Shown piece after piece: positions 8,349-17,804 of a stretch of DNA of 64,000 nt (its first letter is position 1; every line of letters begins with the position of its first letter). The notes below the pieces were generated by a model. It saw nothing but the letters and a program-made list of their open reading frames with translations. It was not told the origin of the DNA and did not search any database. Made by a program: the position numbers and the translations under genes. Origin of the DNA: Sulfurimonas sp. GTDB lineage: Bacteria > Campylobacterota > Campylobacteria > Campylobacterales > Sulfurimonadaceae. The DNA lies in NCBI GenBank assembly GCA_026988315.1, contig JALSLJ010000076.1, positions 1 to 64,000 of the forward strand, given 5' to 3'.

Positions 8349-8893
8349 CAGGTAAAGCTCTCTAAGAGTTCTACACTAAGCCCCATTGCAGTACTCTCAA
8401 AGCCTCGAACCTCTTGTATATACTTTTTACAAAAGCCCTCAACCATACAAGCACCAGCTTTGCCTCTCCACTCTCCGCTTTGAAGATAAGACTCTAAATC
8501 ATCCCTATCAAAATCTCTAAAAATATAATCTGTACTAGATATATCTATAAGTTTAAGCTTTGGGGATTGGTATATCATACAGGTGATAATACTTGTAATA
8601 TTTCCACTTTGAGTGTATAAAATATTACGAGCATCATCTATGCACTTTGCTTTTCTGAGGATTTTATTTTGAGAAGTCACTACTGTATCAGCAACTAAAA
8701 GTGGATAATCATCAAATCCGAAGGCTTTTAGATTTGTTTCGTATTTACCGAGAGTTGCTTGATACACAAAGTTTTTTGGACTCGATGCGATTATACTATC
8801 TTCATCAAAATTCACACTCTCTTGAATAAATGAGACATTAGCATTTTCCAAAAGCATGGCACGGGTTTTCGAAGATGAAGCTAATCGTATCAT
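8348..8893 (-). CDS. maf: Maf-like nucleotide pyrophosphatase
   Basis: The 181-residue protein begins MIRLASSSKTRAMLL, the conserved Maf phosphate-binding opening. The family acidic and lysine motifs follow (VADTVVTSQNKILRKAK; GEWRGKAGACMVEGF; STAMGLSVELL). Maf proteins hydrolyse non-canonical or modified nucleoside triphosphates in the cytoplasm. The gene is 1 base from the membrane-protein gene upstream and overlaps bioF by 1 base, within a tight alaS-CopD-like-maf-bioF operon. Confidence 0.88.
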   Translation of the reverse strand: MIRLASSSKTRAMLLENANVSFIQESVNFDEDSIIASSPKNFVYQATLGKYETNLKAFGFDDYPLLVADTVVTSQNKILRKAKCIDDARNILYTQSGNITSIITCMIYQSPKLKLIDISSTDYIFRDFDRDDLESYLQSGEWRGKAGACMVEGFCKKYIQEVRGFESTAMGLSVELLESFT

Positions 8894-8894
8894 T

Positions 8895-9377
8895 TTAAAA
8901 AACCGATGAGAAATAAGAACCTATAAATATAGCAACAACACCAAGAGCAATATTTAAAGGTACCATATATTTTCCAATCATCATGAGTTGGTTTTTTGCT
9001 CTTACAAACTCACCACTTTCAAGAGCTTTTTGAGCATTATTTCTTCGTACTATCATCAGACCAAGATTTAAAAACATAATGCTCCATAGAGCCTCTTTTG
9101 CATACCCAAAAAATTTATATTCACTCTCAGATACAGAGTAACCTTGCAACATAAAAACGGCAGTTACCAGTAAAATAAGAACAAAAGGGGCAACTATACA
9201 AAAAAGTCTTTTCAAGGCATCTGCAATCCGCTCTAATCTTTTTGCTGGTGACTCTATCTCTATAAACGAAGGGTGAGCAGCATAACGCATAGCAACCATC
9301 CCACCAACCCAAATCACAGCAGAGAGAACATGTAAAAATACTATAATTACCTTATACTCTGCAAATATCTCCTGCAC
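8895..9377 (-). CDS. CopD-like four-helix integral membrane protein
   Basis: The 160-residue protein has four hydrophobic segments (about 10-30, 57-76, 88-107, 132-157). The first contains FLHVLSAVIWVGGM, the histidine motif found in CopD-like and related putative copper- or heme-binding membrane proteins. The start is GTG, overlapping the alaS stop by one base (TAGTG). Its role is not known; families of this fold are linked to copper uptake or cytochrome oxidase assembly. Confidence 0.7.
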   Translation of the reverse strand: MQEIFAEYKVIIVFLHVLSAVIWVGGMVAMRYAAHPSFIEIESPAKRLERIADALKRLFCIVAPFVLILLVTAVFMLQGYSVSESEYKFFGYAKEALWSIMFLNLGLMIVRRNNAQKALESGEFVRAKNQLMMIGKYMVPLNIALGVVAIFIGSYFSSVF

Positions 9378-11932
9378 TACGATAACGCCTCAGTGATAAA
9401 AGCAAGTGCTTCCTCTTTTGCCTCAGGAAGTTTCGTTTTATCTTTCCCACCCGCCTGAGCAAAGTCAGGACGACCACCACCGCCACCACCTAAGATAGGA
9501 GCAATTTTTTTAATCCAATCTCCAGCTTTTGCATCAACACCTTTCACTCCAGCAGCTATAAGAACTTTATCCCCTTTTACCTGAAAAAGCATTGCACACA
9601 ATTTAGGGTTTTGATTTTTAAGCTCATCTATTTTCTCTTTGATGTCACCCGTTAGAAGCTCTTCAATAACTACAGATGTACCATTTATCTCGTTTACTTC
9701 AAGTTTTACATCAGCAGTTTGGCGCATCTCTTTGAGTTCAGATTTTAACTCTGCTATATTTGATTTTAATCTTGCAATACCAGCAATTACATCAAGATTT
9801 TTAACCTCTGCTTCAACTTGCTTTATCAACATTCTTTGCTCACAAAAATACTGATATGCTGCATTGCCACAAACCGCTTCAATGCGACGAACACCAGCAG
9901 ATACACCACTCTCTTTTGTAATGATAAATGAGCCGATATTTGCACTGTTATCTACATGAACACCACCACAAAACTCTACAGAAGCACTATCAAAGCTAAC
10001 AACACGAACCTCATCACCATACTTCTCACCAAACTGAGCTTTTGCACCACTGTTTTTAGCATCTTCAATGCCCATCACTTCAGTTTTAGCAGGAATTGCT
10101 CTTAAAATATCTCTATTTACTCTTGTCTCAATCTCTACTAATTCTGCATGCGTCAAAGCCTTTGGATGTGAAAAGTCAAATCTCAACCTTTCGGCTTCAA
10201 CAAGTGAACCAGCCTGAGAGATATGCTCACCTAAAACATCATAAAGAATCGCATGCAAGAGGTGAGTTGCTGAGTGATGTTTAGTGATCTCATTTCTTGA
10301 AATATCCACTGTAGCATCTACTACATCCCCTACTTTTAAAGTTTTTGTAAGGGAGATTTGTGAAAGGTTAAGTCCAAAAAATTTCTTAGTATCAAGAACA
10401 TTTGCAAACCCTTCTAACACTCCACTATCTCCACATTGCCCACCAGATTCAGCGTAAAAAGGTGTTATATCTAAAAGCACCCAGCCCCTTGCATTTGCCT
10501 CTAGTAAATCAACATGTTTATAATTCTCATCTAAAAGTGCTAAAACCTCGCCTGAATGCTGTGTAAACTCATACCCCACAAAACTATTTTCTCCAAACTT
10601 TTCTAAAAGCTCTTTAAAATCCCCATGTGTTTCACTATCTCCACTCCCTTTCCAAGCAGCTTTTGCACGAGTTCTTTGCTCTAGCATCAACTCTTCAAAT
10701 TTTGCAAAATCAAGCTGAAGATTTTTACCCTTGAGCATATCTTCTGTTAAATCTAATGGAAAACCAAATGTATCATATAGCTTAAATGCAACTGCACCGC
10801 TAAATAGATCAGAGGTGTTTTTTAGCTCCTCTTCAAAAAGCTCAATACCAGACTCAATGGTCTTAAAAAATCTCGCTTCTTCAAGTTCTATCTGCTCTTT
10901 TACAGCTGTAGCTTTTACTTTTAAGTAATCGTATTCGCCACCCATAATTTCTACTACAGTATCAACAAGTTTAAACATGAAAGCTTCTCTAAATCCAAGA
11001 AGATACCCATGCCTTACTGCACGGCGTAAGATACGACGAAGCACATAGCCACGACCCTCGTTTGAGAAGTTAATACCTTGTGCCAAAAGAAAAAGTGCCG
11101 TTCTAATATGGTCAGCTATTACACGGTAAGAAGCTCCAGAAGCGTACTCATACTCTTTACCTATGAGAGTCTCAACCTTATTGATAATTGGCATAAAAAG
11201 AGATGAATCGTAATTGGAGAGCTTCCCCTCTTTAATAGCGATAACTCTTTCTAAGCCCATCCCTGTATCGATAGAGGGTTTTGGAAGTGGCGCCATTGAG
11301 CCATCTGCAGATTTTTCATACTGCATAAATACAAGATTCCATATCTCTAAGAATCTATCACCCTCACCACCAAGGTAATCCTCTTCGCCAGAGAAATTCT
11401 CTGCACCTTGGTCATAAAAAATCTCAGAACATGGGCCACAAGCACCTGTGTCACCCATAGACCAAAAGTTATCAGCATCTCCAAGTCTTAAAATCCTATC
11501 TTTACTTATATGTTTTTGCCAAAGTAATTCGGCCTCATCATCGCTGTCGTGAACAGTTACCCAAAGTTTATCAACTGGCAATTCAATCACCTCGGTTAAA
11601 AACTCCCAAGCATAGGCGATTGCCTCCTCTTTAAAGTAATCACCAAAACTAAAGTTACCTAGCATCTCAAAGAAAGTGTGGTGTCTCGCAGTGTGCCCTA
11701 CATTTTCTAAGTCGTTATGTTTTCCACCAGCCCGCAAGCATGTTTGACATGAAGTAGCTCGTGGATTTGATGGCCTTGGGATTTCACCTGTAAAAATCGA
11801 CTTAAAAGGGACCATTCCCGCATTGTTAAAAAGAAGTGTCGCATCTTCAGGAACTAAAGGTGCTGATGCGATCCTCTCATGATTTTTTGATTCAAAAAAT
11901 TTTAAATACTCTTCTCTAATATCCATTCTCAT
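9377..11932 (-). CDS. alaS: Alanyl-tRNA synthetase
   Basis: The 851-residue class II synthetase is full length. The aminoacylation domain opens with [13 protein letters not shown] and contains [10 protein letters not shown] and GMGLERV. The editing domain has [12 protein letters not shown] and CGGVHVDN (zinc-binding His/Cys sites). The C-Ala domain ends with [15 protein letters not shown]. It charges tRNA-Ala and clears mischarged Ser and Gly. It is the first gene of a minus-strand operon and has a TATAAT box at 11954-11959. A second Met two codons in (MDIREEYL) is an equally possible start. Confidence 0.97.
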   Translation of the reverse strand: MRMDIREEYLKFFESKNHERIASAPLVPEDATLLFNNAGMVPFKSIFTGEIPRPSNPRATSCQTCLRAGGKHNDLENVGHTARHHTFFEMLGNFSFGDYFKEEAIAYAWEFLTEVIELPVDKLWVTVHDSDDEAELLWQKHISKDRILRLGDADNFWSMGDTGACGPCSEIFYDQGAENFSGEEDYLGGEGDRFLEIWNLVFMQYEKSADGSMAPLPKPSIDTGMGLERVIAIKEGKLSNYDSSLFMPIINKVETLIGKEYEYASGASYRVIADHIRTALFLLAQGINFSNEGRGYVLRRILRRAVRHGYLLGFREAFMFKLVDTVVEIMGGEYDYLKVKATAVKEQIELEEARFFKTIESGIELFEEELKNTSDLFSGAVAFKLYDTFGFPLDLTEDMLKGKNLQLDFAKFEELMLEQRTRAKAAWKGSGDSETHGDFKELLEKFGENSFVGYEFTQHSGEVLALLDENYKHVDLLEANARGWVLLDITPFYAESGGQCGDSGVLEGFANVLDTKKFFGLNLSQISLTKTLKVGDVVDATVDISRNEITKHHSATHLLHAILYDVLGEHISQAGSLVEAERLRFDFSHPKALTHAELVEIETRVNRDILRAIPAKTEVMGIEDAKNSGAKAQFGEKYGDEVRVVSFDSASVEFCGGVHVDNSANIGSFIITKESGVSAGVRRIEAVCGNAAYQYFCEQRMLIKQVEAEVKNLDVIAGIARLKSNIAELKSELKEMRQTADVKLEVNEINGTSVVIEELLTGDIKEKIDELKNQNPKLCAMLFQVKGDKVLIAAGVKGVDAKAGDWIKKIAPILGGGGGGRPDFAQAGGKDKTKLPEAKEEALAFITEALS

Positions 11933-11953
11933 ACTCTTTTATAAAATTACGCG

Positions 11954-11959
11954 ATTATA
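11954..11959 (-). promoter_or_regulatory. -10 box of the alaS operon
   Basis: GGATATAATC on the minus strand lies about 22 bases before the alaS ATG, preceded by a T-rich stretch typical of Campylobacterota promoters. No recognisable -35 is present. It lies in the 66-base gap behind the 8-heme cytochrome gene and separates alaS from the cytochrome operon. Confidence 0.45.
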
Positions 11960-11998
11960 TCCAAAAATGGTATGCATATTGTTTAAACCAAAAAAGCT

Positions 11999-13006
11999 CT
12001 ATTTTTTGTGACATTTTATACACATAATAAAATTACTTTTGCCTTTTAAAAGTGAAACATTATCTGATGCATGAGAATAGTGGCAACTCATGCAGTCAAG
12101 TTCTTTACCAGGACGAGAAGGGTCCTTTACACCTTTAGTGGGATGTTTTTTGCCAAACAATGTTTTTATTACATGTGAACCATCAATTTTATGGCATGTA
12201 TGGCATAAATCCCATACAGGTTTTTTTAGATAACTTGCCCGTTTTGAAGAGTGTGAAGAGTGACATCTATCACAACTTCCATTCTCTACTGGCTCGTGTT
12301 GAAATAATTTTTTTTCCCAATTTTCTTTTGTTTTTTTATGGCAGTTAAAACAAACTGTCCCTATTGGATCGGGAACATTAAATCTAGTTTTACCCTTTTC
12401 AAATCTATTGAACTTACCAACCTCTCCATTATGACATGATGTACACAGCCAGTTTACTGCTGGAGCATGCCCATGGTCTTTTTCAGCTATATGACTATGG
12501 CATTGATAACAATTAGATTTCGTGACATCTTCAAAAGCATATCCTTTAACCTCATTAACACTCATATTGTGACAAGTAGCACATACCTTTTCTTTTGATT
12601 CATTATGAAAATAGTTGAAATCATATTTATTTGGTGGATATTTATACTCTTTGTAAGCTGAAGATGTATGAAAAACTTTCTGCACTTTATTCTTAACTAG
12701 AACTCCATCTTTAAATCCATCAATATAAATTTTATTGTCACCCAGTTCCAAATATATCACTTCACAATAGTGGGAACGATTTGAGTCAACATCTATGCGC
12801 CTAGATAAATTTAAATCATTAGATATTACAAAATAATCAATCAAAGAACTGTTTGTTTCTATCACTACTGAGGTTGTATCCTCCTCTGCAATTTGGTATT
12901 GGATTGGATTAATAACCTTAAATGGTTCACTTATTTGAGCAAAAAGAGAGGAGTAAAGCAAGAAACCAAGGAGGCTAAATTTACAAAAAAAATTATTATG
13001 TTTCAT
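11999..13006 (-). CDS. Periplasmic octaheme c-type cytochrome with N-terminal beta domain
   Basis: The 335-residue protein has a signal peptide (ending SSLFA). A beta-rich N-terminal domain of about 110 residues has one cysteine (HYCEVIYLELGDNKIYIDGF). Eight CXXCH motifs follow (CATCH, CYQCH, CTSCH, CFNCH, CDRCH, CHTCH, CMSCH, CIKCH), several with a following H for paired-CXXCH packing. It is paralogous to the 7-heme protein upstream and the 8-heme protein at 37366-38391, sharing GHAPAVNWLC and the YCxxIxLxLGxNxI core. It is the last gene of operon A, probably a periplasmic electron carrier accepting electrons from the quinol dehydrogenase. No enzyme-type CXXCK site is present. Confidence 0.88.
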   Translation of the reverse strand: MKHNNFFCKFSLLGFLLYSSLFAQISEPFKVINPIQYQIAEEDTTSVVIETNSSLIDYFVISNDLNLSRRIDVDSNRSHYCEVIYLELGDNKIYIDGFKDGVLVKNKVQKVFHTSSAYKEYKYPPNKYDFNYFHNESKEKVCATCHNMSVNEVKGYAFEDVTKSNCYQCHSHIAEKDHGHAPAVNWLCTSCHNGEVGKFNRFEKGKTRFNVPDPIGTVCFNCHKKTKENWEKKLFQHEPVENGSCDRCHSSHSSKRASYLKKPVWDLCHTCHKIDGSHVIKTLFGKKHPTKGVKDPSRPGKELDCMSCHYSHASDNVSLLKGKSNFIMCIKCHKK

Positions 13007-13014
13007 TAATTTTC

Positions 13015-13962
13015 CTATTTATTCTCTGGATGCAATAAGAAAAATGCTTCATTTGCTGCATGTGGCGAATGACACTTTATACAATCTTTGCTTGTGTCTA
13101 AGCCTGTATAAATAGTATAGTTTTGTGTTTCATCAATACTATGCTTGTTGCTATGACATCCCATACAAATATTATCGATAGGCTTACGAACAAACATACT
13201 ATAAGGACTTGAATGAGGGTTATGGCATTTATCACAACGACCTGAGTCTAAAGGATCGTGGCGATATCTATAGCTATCCCAAAGCTTTTTATTGCTCTTA
13301 TGGCATCTATAGCACTCCTTGTTAACTGGAAGAGGGGGCAGATATTTCGAAAGCCCTTGCTTATCTTTATTATCTTCTCCTGCTTCTCCAGTATGGCAAG
13401 ATGTACACAGCCAGTTCACTGCTGGAGCGTGAGCATATTTATAGCTTGTTAATTTATTGTGGCATTGATAACAATTTGACTTCGTGACATCTATAAAAGC
13501 GATACCTGGCGTTTCATTGAGTGTCATATCATGGCAGTTTATACATTTCGATTCTTTCTTGTCAGTATGAAAAAAGTTTTGTTTATAGTTTTTTGGTGGA
13601 TATTTAAACTGCTTATATATATCTGCAGCCAAATAAATTTTTCGAATATCTTCATCCACCATTACACCATTTTTATAGGCACGGACACTAATTGTATTGT
13701 CACCTAAACGAAGGGTTATTGTTTTACAATAAGTTTTTTTATCCCCTTTTAAATCTATATTTTCTTCACTCTTTGATGTAATTATCGTAAGAACATCTAC
13801 ATCTTTAACTTTAACATCCATTACTACTGATAAAGAATCTTCATAGGATATCGATTTGTCCTTTGGGTAAGAGATACTAACTATTGAATCATTTCCAAAT
13901 AAATTTGTTATATTGACACAAACTAATAATATAAGAAAATATTTCAATACTTTATGTTTCAT
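13015..13962 (-). CDS. Periplasmic heptaheme c-type cytochrome with N-terminal beta domain
   Basis: The 315-residue protein has a signal peptide and the same beta domain as its neighbour (TYCKTITLRLGDNTISV). Seven CXXCH motifs follow (CINCH, CYQCH, CTSCH, CYRCH, CDKCH, CMGCH, CIKCH). Compared with the 8-heme paralogues it lacks the final CXXCH and ends after CHSPHAANEAFFLL, so the last heme of the set is missing. The ATG overlaps the stop of the 12-heme gene (ATGA) and the 8-heme gene follows after 8 bases. It is likely a periplasmic electron carrier in the same chain. Partner specificity is unknown. Confidence 0.87.
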   Translation of the reverse strand: MKHKVLKYFLILLVCVNITNLFGNDSIVSISYPKDKSISYEDSLSVVMDVKVKDVDVLTIITSKSEENIDLKGDKKTYCKTITLRLGDNTISVRAYKNGVMVDEDIRKIYLAADIYKQFKYPPKNYKQNFFHTDKKESKCINCHDMTLNETPGIAFIDVTKSNCYQCHNKLTSYKYAHAPAVNWLCTSCHTGEAGEDNKDKQGLSKYLPPLPVNKECYRCHKSNKKLWDSYRYRHDPLDSGRCDKCHNPHSSPYSMFVRKPIDNICMGCHSNKHSIDETQNYTIYTGLDTSKDCIKCHSPHAANEAFFLLHPENK

Positions 13963-15467
13963 TTCCCAATGCCCTTAGGCCTAACTCTGTCATACTCAAA
14001 TTTATTGTGACAAGCTGGAGCACAAGAACCCCCCTCTGGAGTTTCTATAAATCTAAGTGGAAATTTAATTCCATTAAAGTCTGTATAGCTTCTAATGAGA
14101 TGTTCATACTTAGAAGCATGTTCATCGTGACATGCTCTACAAGTTCTCCCCTTTCTATCATTTACATGTAGATGGTGCAGATTAACCTCTCCGTCTCTAA
14201 AGTTTGTAACATTATTATCTTCTGCGTCAATATATTGCATACTTATCTTCGTTTTATTATGACATTCAAAACAAAAGAAATCTTTATTGTCAAAATTGTC
14301 ATAAAAGTTTTTAGTAAATGACTTTCTCAAAATACTAAAGTTATCTGAGCCGTGAGGTGCATGACAAGCTGAACAGCCACCTTCCTTTTCAGGTTTTTTA
14401 ATCGGTGTATGCCAGTTTGGATTTTCATCTAAATGTTTTTTAATATTCATAAGCATTCCACCATCTTCATCAGACTTAACTTCTTTATCATGGCATTGCA
14501 GGCATGTCTTAATTGGATCAAGTTTAAGCAATTTTTTATGTTTTGTTGCATGAGGATCATGACATTCTAAGCAACGCTTCTTGCTTGTATTAACACCGCC
14601 ATGCTTATACTTAGAATCATGTACTTCATCAGCAATATCATCATGACAATCTAAGCACAGATCCATTTTTGAATCCAAATGTAACAAAAATTTCTTTTCA
14701 GAAGTATGGGCATCATGACACTCTAAGCAACTTCTTTTCTCTATAGGTTCATGTTTTACTGGTAATTTCATGTTGATAAATTGTTTTGTAGCTTTACTTT
14801 TGAAACTACTTGTTTTATCGTGACACTTCATACATAAGTTGTTTATGGAATCTGATTTTAGTAAAGATTTTGTGTTTGACTGATGTGGATCATGACAATC
14901 TGTACATCTACCATCTTTTACGGGCTTATGATCAAACTCTTTTGTGTACTTTGTTTTATGGCACGAATAACATATATCTGTCATTCTTTTACTTATCAAT
15001 TCACCTGGTTTATTATTTTTTGATGTATGACATATTCTACAAGCACCCATCTTAAACGGCTCGTGTAAATACTGCTTAAGAGGCTTAAACTTGTCTGGTA
15101 AATCATCAAGACTTACTAATGCTTCCTCTTTTATTTTTGTTTTGAGGTGTTTAACTGCTTCTTCTTCTCTCACCTCATCTACTGCTATTTCGACTGGAGC
15201 AAGTGGGGTAGGAAGAGCTTTTTTCTCTTTTTTCTTATCAATAGAGCTTTTGACCTCATTTGCTATTTTACTTACATTAATTTCAGAAAGTTCATCATCT
15301 GAAATATTAAAATCAAAATCTTCATACGCATGTTTGGCATTTGAAAGGTTGTATGCTATATTGCCCATAATAACTACAAAACGGCCAAATTTTTCAGCAA
15401 CACCGTATGCTTGGAACAAATATGCTCCAAGCACCACAGTTAATAATAATGCCACTAATTTTTTCAT
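13959..15467 (-). CDS. Membrane-anchored dodecaheme c-type cytochrome (11 CXXCH plus one CX3CH)
   Basis: The 502-residue protein has an uncleaved-looking N-terminal helix (residues 2-20), then GRFVVIMGNIAYNLSNAKH, a motif shared with the 3-heme protein upstream. A charged linker of ~90 residues follows, then a paired-CXXCH cytochrome region with 11 CXXCH sites and a terminal CAPACH (CX3CH). Repeats such as CLECHDPHATKHKKLL are of the doubled-CXXCH type. The paralogue at 38400-39605 keeps all twelve sites, including the CX3CH in GGSCAPACH. It is probably anchored in the inner membrane and passes electrons across the periplasm. The linker could let the heme domain span peptidoglycan. Confidence 0.88.
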   Translation of the reverse strand: MKKLVALLLTVVLGAYLFQAYGVAEKFGRFVVIMGNIAYNLSNAKHAYEDFDFNISDDELSEINVSKIANEVKSSIDKKKEKKALPTPLAPVEIAVDEVREEEAVKHLKTKIKEEALVSLDDLPDKFKPLKQYLHEPFKMGACRICHTSKNNKPGELISKRMTDICYSCHKTKYTKEFDHKPVKDGRCTDCHDPHQSNTKSLLKSDSINNLCMKCHDKTSSFKSKATKQFINMKLPVKHEPIEKRSCLECHDAHTSEKKFLLHLDSKMDLCLDCHDDIADEVHDSKYKHGGVNTSKKRCLECHDPHATKHKKLLKLDPIKTCLQCHDKEVKSDEDGGMLMNIKKHLDENPNWHTPIKKPEKEGGCSACHAPHGSDNFSILRKSFTKNFYDNFDNKDFFCFECHNKTKISMQYIDAEDNNVTNFRDGEVNLHHLHVNDRKGRTCRACHDEHASKYEHLIRSYTDFNGIKFPLRFIETPEGGSCAPACHNKFEYDRVRPKGIGK

Positions 15468-15511
15468 TCTAAATACCTTTTAATCAACACTATTGTAGCA
15501 AAAATTTTCTT

Positions 15512-16027
15512 TTATTGAAATTTTCCTACTGGACATCTTTTATCCGTTACCTTATTTCTTACAAGTTTTTTTCTATCCGCATGATGAGGAGAGTGACATT
15601 TATTACAGTCAAGTGCTGCCATGCGTTTATCAATTTTCTCTTGTGGCTCATGGCATATGTAACAAAGTTGTGCAATTGTACGAGTTGTAATTGCTGCTGG
15701 CTTTGAAGATTTCGAAGCATGGCATACATTACATGCACCAAGTGTAAATGGTGGATGCCCATATTTTTTCATAGGAACAAAAGCTTTAGGCAATTCATTT
15801 ACATCTACAACCTTAGAGCTACCAGTTGTAGCCTTAATATGCTCGACAGTCATCTCGTCAAGAGGACGGCTATCTCCATGTTTCGCATTTGCAAGACTCG
15901 TTGCAATGTTTCCACTAATTGTAGCTAGGCGACCTAACTTCTCAATACCGTCATTGAGCATTAAAACACCAAGGACAAGAATTACAACACCCGCAATAAT
16001 AGCTAATTTAATATCTTTTTTATTCAT
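15512..16027 (-). CDS. Membrane-anchored triheme c-type cytochrome
   Basis: The 171-residue protein has an N-terminal anchor (KLAIIAGVVILVLGVLML), then GRLATISGNIATSLANAKHG, closely matching the N-terminal region of the 12-heme protein downstream. Three CXXCH motifs follow (CNVCH, CYICH, CNKCH). It ends KRCPVGKFQ, with a lone Cys where paralogues would continue to another heme, so it looks like a shortened relative. It lies 15 bases after the NapC-like gene and 44 before the 12-heme gene. It may form a membrane complex with both, relaying electrons from the quinol dehydrogenase. Confidence 0.83.
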   Translation of the reverse strand: MNKKDIKLAIIAGVVILVLGVLMLNDGIEKLGRLATISGNIATSLANAKHGDSRPLDEMTVEHIKATTGSSKVVDVNELPKAFVPMKKYGHPPFTLGACNVCHASKSSKPAAITTRTIAQLCYICHEPQEKIDKRMAALDCNKCHSPHHADRKKLVRNKVTDKRCPVGKFQ

Positions 16028-16042
16028 AATAATTGTCTCCCT

Positions 16043-16678
16043 TTAGTGTTCTGAACTAGTTTCATCATAATCGTACTCTTCTAGTTTTGGTAGATGTTTT
16101 TCAAGCTGATAGTGACCAACATGCTTATGACAATCAACACATTTAGCTTTCTCTTTTCCATCTTCACCTTCAACTAAAAGTTTTCCAGAAAAATAAGCTT
16201 TATGAGCAACAAATGCTTTTTTATTTGGTCTAGTGCCTCTTAAAAGGTTTTCATGACAATGTAAGCAACCTGAATCATAGACCCAATTACGACGCTCTGT
16301 ACGCTTTTCATGCCAATCAATTTTTGATGTATCATGAGTTGATTCAACCCATACATCCCACATACCAGTCTTCACTTTTTGAATCATATAACCCATTGTT
16401 GATTCGTGTGGTAAGTGACAATCAGCACAAGTAGCCATGATCCCGCTATCTCCATAACCACCATGCACACTATTTCTATACGCCGCTGCCATCGGCTTCA
16501 TAGAGTGACATGAACCACAAAAGTTTACATCTGAAGTATGCTTAACAGCGATTACTGTCACAAACGAAGTAGCCATACCAATAATTACACCAGCAACAAT
16601 CATCCCAATTACAACCCAAAGCCCAAGGGAAAATTTCTTTTTATTTCCCTTAACAGTAGTACTGTTTTTCTCTTCCAT
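16043..16678 (-). CDS. Tetraheme quinol dehydrogenase, NapC/NrfH family
   Basis: The 211-residue protein has one N-terminal membrane helix (about 18-42) and four CXXCH sites (CGSCH, CADCH, CLHCH, CVDCH). The first lies in VNFCGSCHSMKPMAAAYRNS, the NapC/NirT/NrfH signature with a Met after the motif, and the sequence ends with KHVGHYQL. These proteins oxidise menaquinol at the periplasmic face and feed periplasmic cytochromes. No nitrite or nitrate reductase gene is adjacent; the partners are the 3-, 12-, 7- and 8-heme cytochromes downstream. It is first in operon A, with AAGGA 8 bases before the ATG. Confidence 0.9.
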   Translation of the reverse strand: MEEKNSTTVKGNKKKFSLGLWVVIGMIVAGVIIGMATSFVTVIAVKHTSDVNFCGSCHSMKPMAAAYRNSVHGGYGDSGIMATCADCHLPHESTMGYMIQKVKTGMWDVWVESTHDTSKIDWHEKRTERRNWVYDSGCLHCHENLLRGTRPNKKAFVAHKAYFSGKLLVEGEDGKEKAKCVDCHKHVGHYQLEKHLPKLEEYDYDETSSEH

Positions 16679-16997
16679 CTTATAAGTCCTTATTCTTAAT
16701 TATGTATAAACATAAAACTAAATACAAGTGCTATTATTAAACTTTTATTATTAATTTAAACTAAATTTTAAAGAAAAGTTTAACTTATATAAAAATAAAC
16801 TGATTTTTACACGATTTATGAGTTATTTTTTCATACTTGAGATTATTATTTATTATAATTCAATATACTTGCTCTCATTTAAGAAATAAATTTGATAAAT
16901 AGAGTTATTATGTCCTTACTAAATTAAATTGTCTTGAAATATTCTATTGGGGAATAGATCATACAATAAGTTTTAATAATAACTCTTTGGGAGAAGG
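16679..16997. promoter_or_regulatory. 319-base divergent intergenic region of the cytochrome island
   Basis: No gene is visible. The region is very AT-rich and separates operon A (minus) from the Sel1/diheme/lipoprotein genes (plus). On the minus strand a possible promoter has TTGTAT (16722-16727), a 17-base spacer and CATAAT (16699-16704). On the plus strand an inverted repeat TCTATT-GGGG-AATAGA (16943-16958) lies about 40 bases before the Sel1 start, which has GGGAGAAGG as ribosome binding site. No regulator site can be named. Confidence 0.45.
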
Positions 16998-17738
16998 TTG
17001 ATGAAAAAAATTTTAATTGCAATAGTAATACAGTTACTAGTAATAAGTACAATATCTGCAGAGATGACTAAGATGAACAAAGAAGCATATATGGCTGTTA
17101 AGAAAAAAGCTGATAGCGGTGATGCTAATAGTCAGTTTGCTCTTGGCGGTCTCTACTACCATGGGATACTTTCATCAAAAAACCATGCTAAAGCAGCGCA
17201 GATGTACAAAAAAGCTGTAGAACAAGGTCATGTCAAAGCTATGTTTAATCTAGGAACTATGTATGAAAATGGAGATGGTGTCGAAAAAAGCTATAAAAAA
17301 GCTATATCATTATTTACTACAGCAGCAAAAGCTGGAGATATCAAGTCTGTTCTGCATCTTGCTGAGATATTCGACAATAAAAAATTACTAGTACATGATT
17401 ATGAGAAAGCTTTTCATTGGTATAAGAAAGCCGCTGATAGTGGATACCCAATTGCGCAACACAAGGTTGGTATGATGTACAAAGATGGGCGCGGGACAAA
17501 AATTGATTTGAGAAAAGCAGTGCGCTATTTAACTAAATCCGCAATGCAAAGTTGGGGTGACGCTCAATACGATTTAGGGGTGATGTACCTCAATGGGGAT
17601 GGTGTTCCTGAAGATTTAGAAGAGGCGGAAACTTTATTAAACAATGCATATATCAATGGTAAACTTGAAGCAAAACTTATTTTAGACAAATATCAGTGGG
17701 AAATTAAATCACGCGGTTTAACTCTACCAGAAGAGTAA
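16998..17738 (+). CDS. Secreted Sel1-repeat protein
   Basis: The 246-residue product has a signal peptide (ending ISTISA) and about five Sel1-like TPR units, for example ANSQFALGGLYYHGILSSKN, MFNLGTMYENGDGVEKSYKK and AQYDLGVMYLNGDGVPEDLE. Sel1 repeats form an alpha-solenoid for protein-protein contact. Unlike the Helicobacter Hcp proteins it lacks paired cysteines in each repeat. GGGAGAAGG lies 6 bases before the ATG. It is the first of three plus-strand genes between two cytochrome operons, so a scaffold for periplasmic cytochromes is possible but only inferred. Confidence 0.85.
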   Translation: MMKKILIAIVIQLLVISTISAEMTKMNKEAYMAVKKKADSGDANSQFALGGLYYHGILSSKNHAKAAQMYKKAVEQGHVKAMFNLGTMYENGDGVEKSYKKAISLFTTAAKAGDIKSVLHLAEIFDNKKLLVHDYEKAFHWYKKAADSGYPIAQHKVGMMYKDGRGTKIDLRKAVRYLTKSAMQSWGDAQYDLGVMYLNGDGVPEDLEEAETLLNNAYINGKLEAKLILDKYQWEIKSRGLTLPEE

Positions 17739-17804
17739 AATTTAGTATTAATTTACAAAATTTTGCTATATTACAAATTAAATTTACACTTATAGGAATT
17801 TATT

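Noticed and set aside
11999..13962. NrfA-type nitrite reductase or hydroxylamine oxidoreductase
   Set aside because: No CXXCK site, no P460-type Tyr context and no enzyme-domain residues; the 7- and 8-heme proteins look like carriers.
15512..16027. Frameshifted remnant of a longer cytochrome
   Set aside because: The protein ends early with a lone Cys, but only 44 bases remain before the next gene and no further heme motifs are seen in other frames, so it is treated as a genuine short protein.
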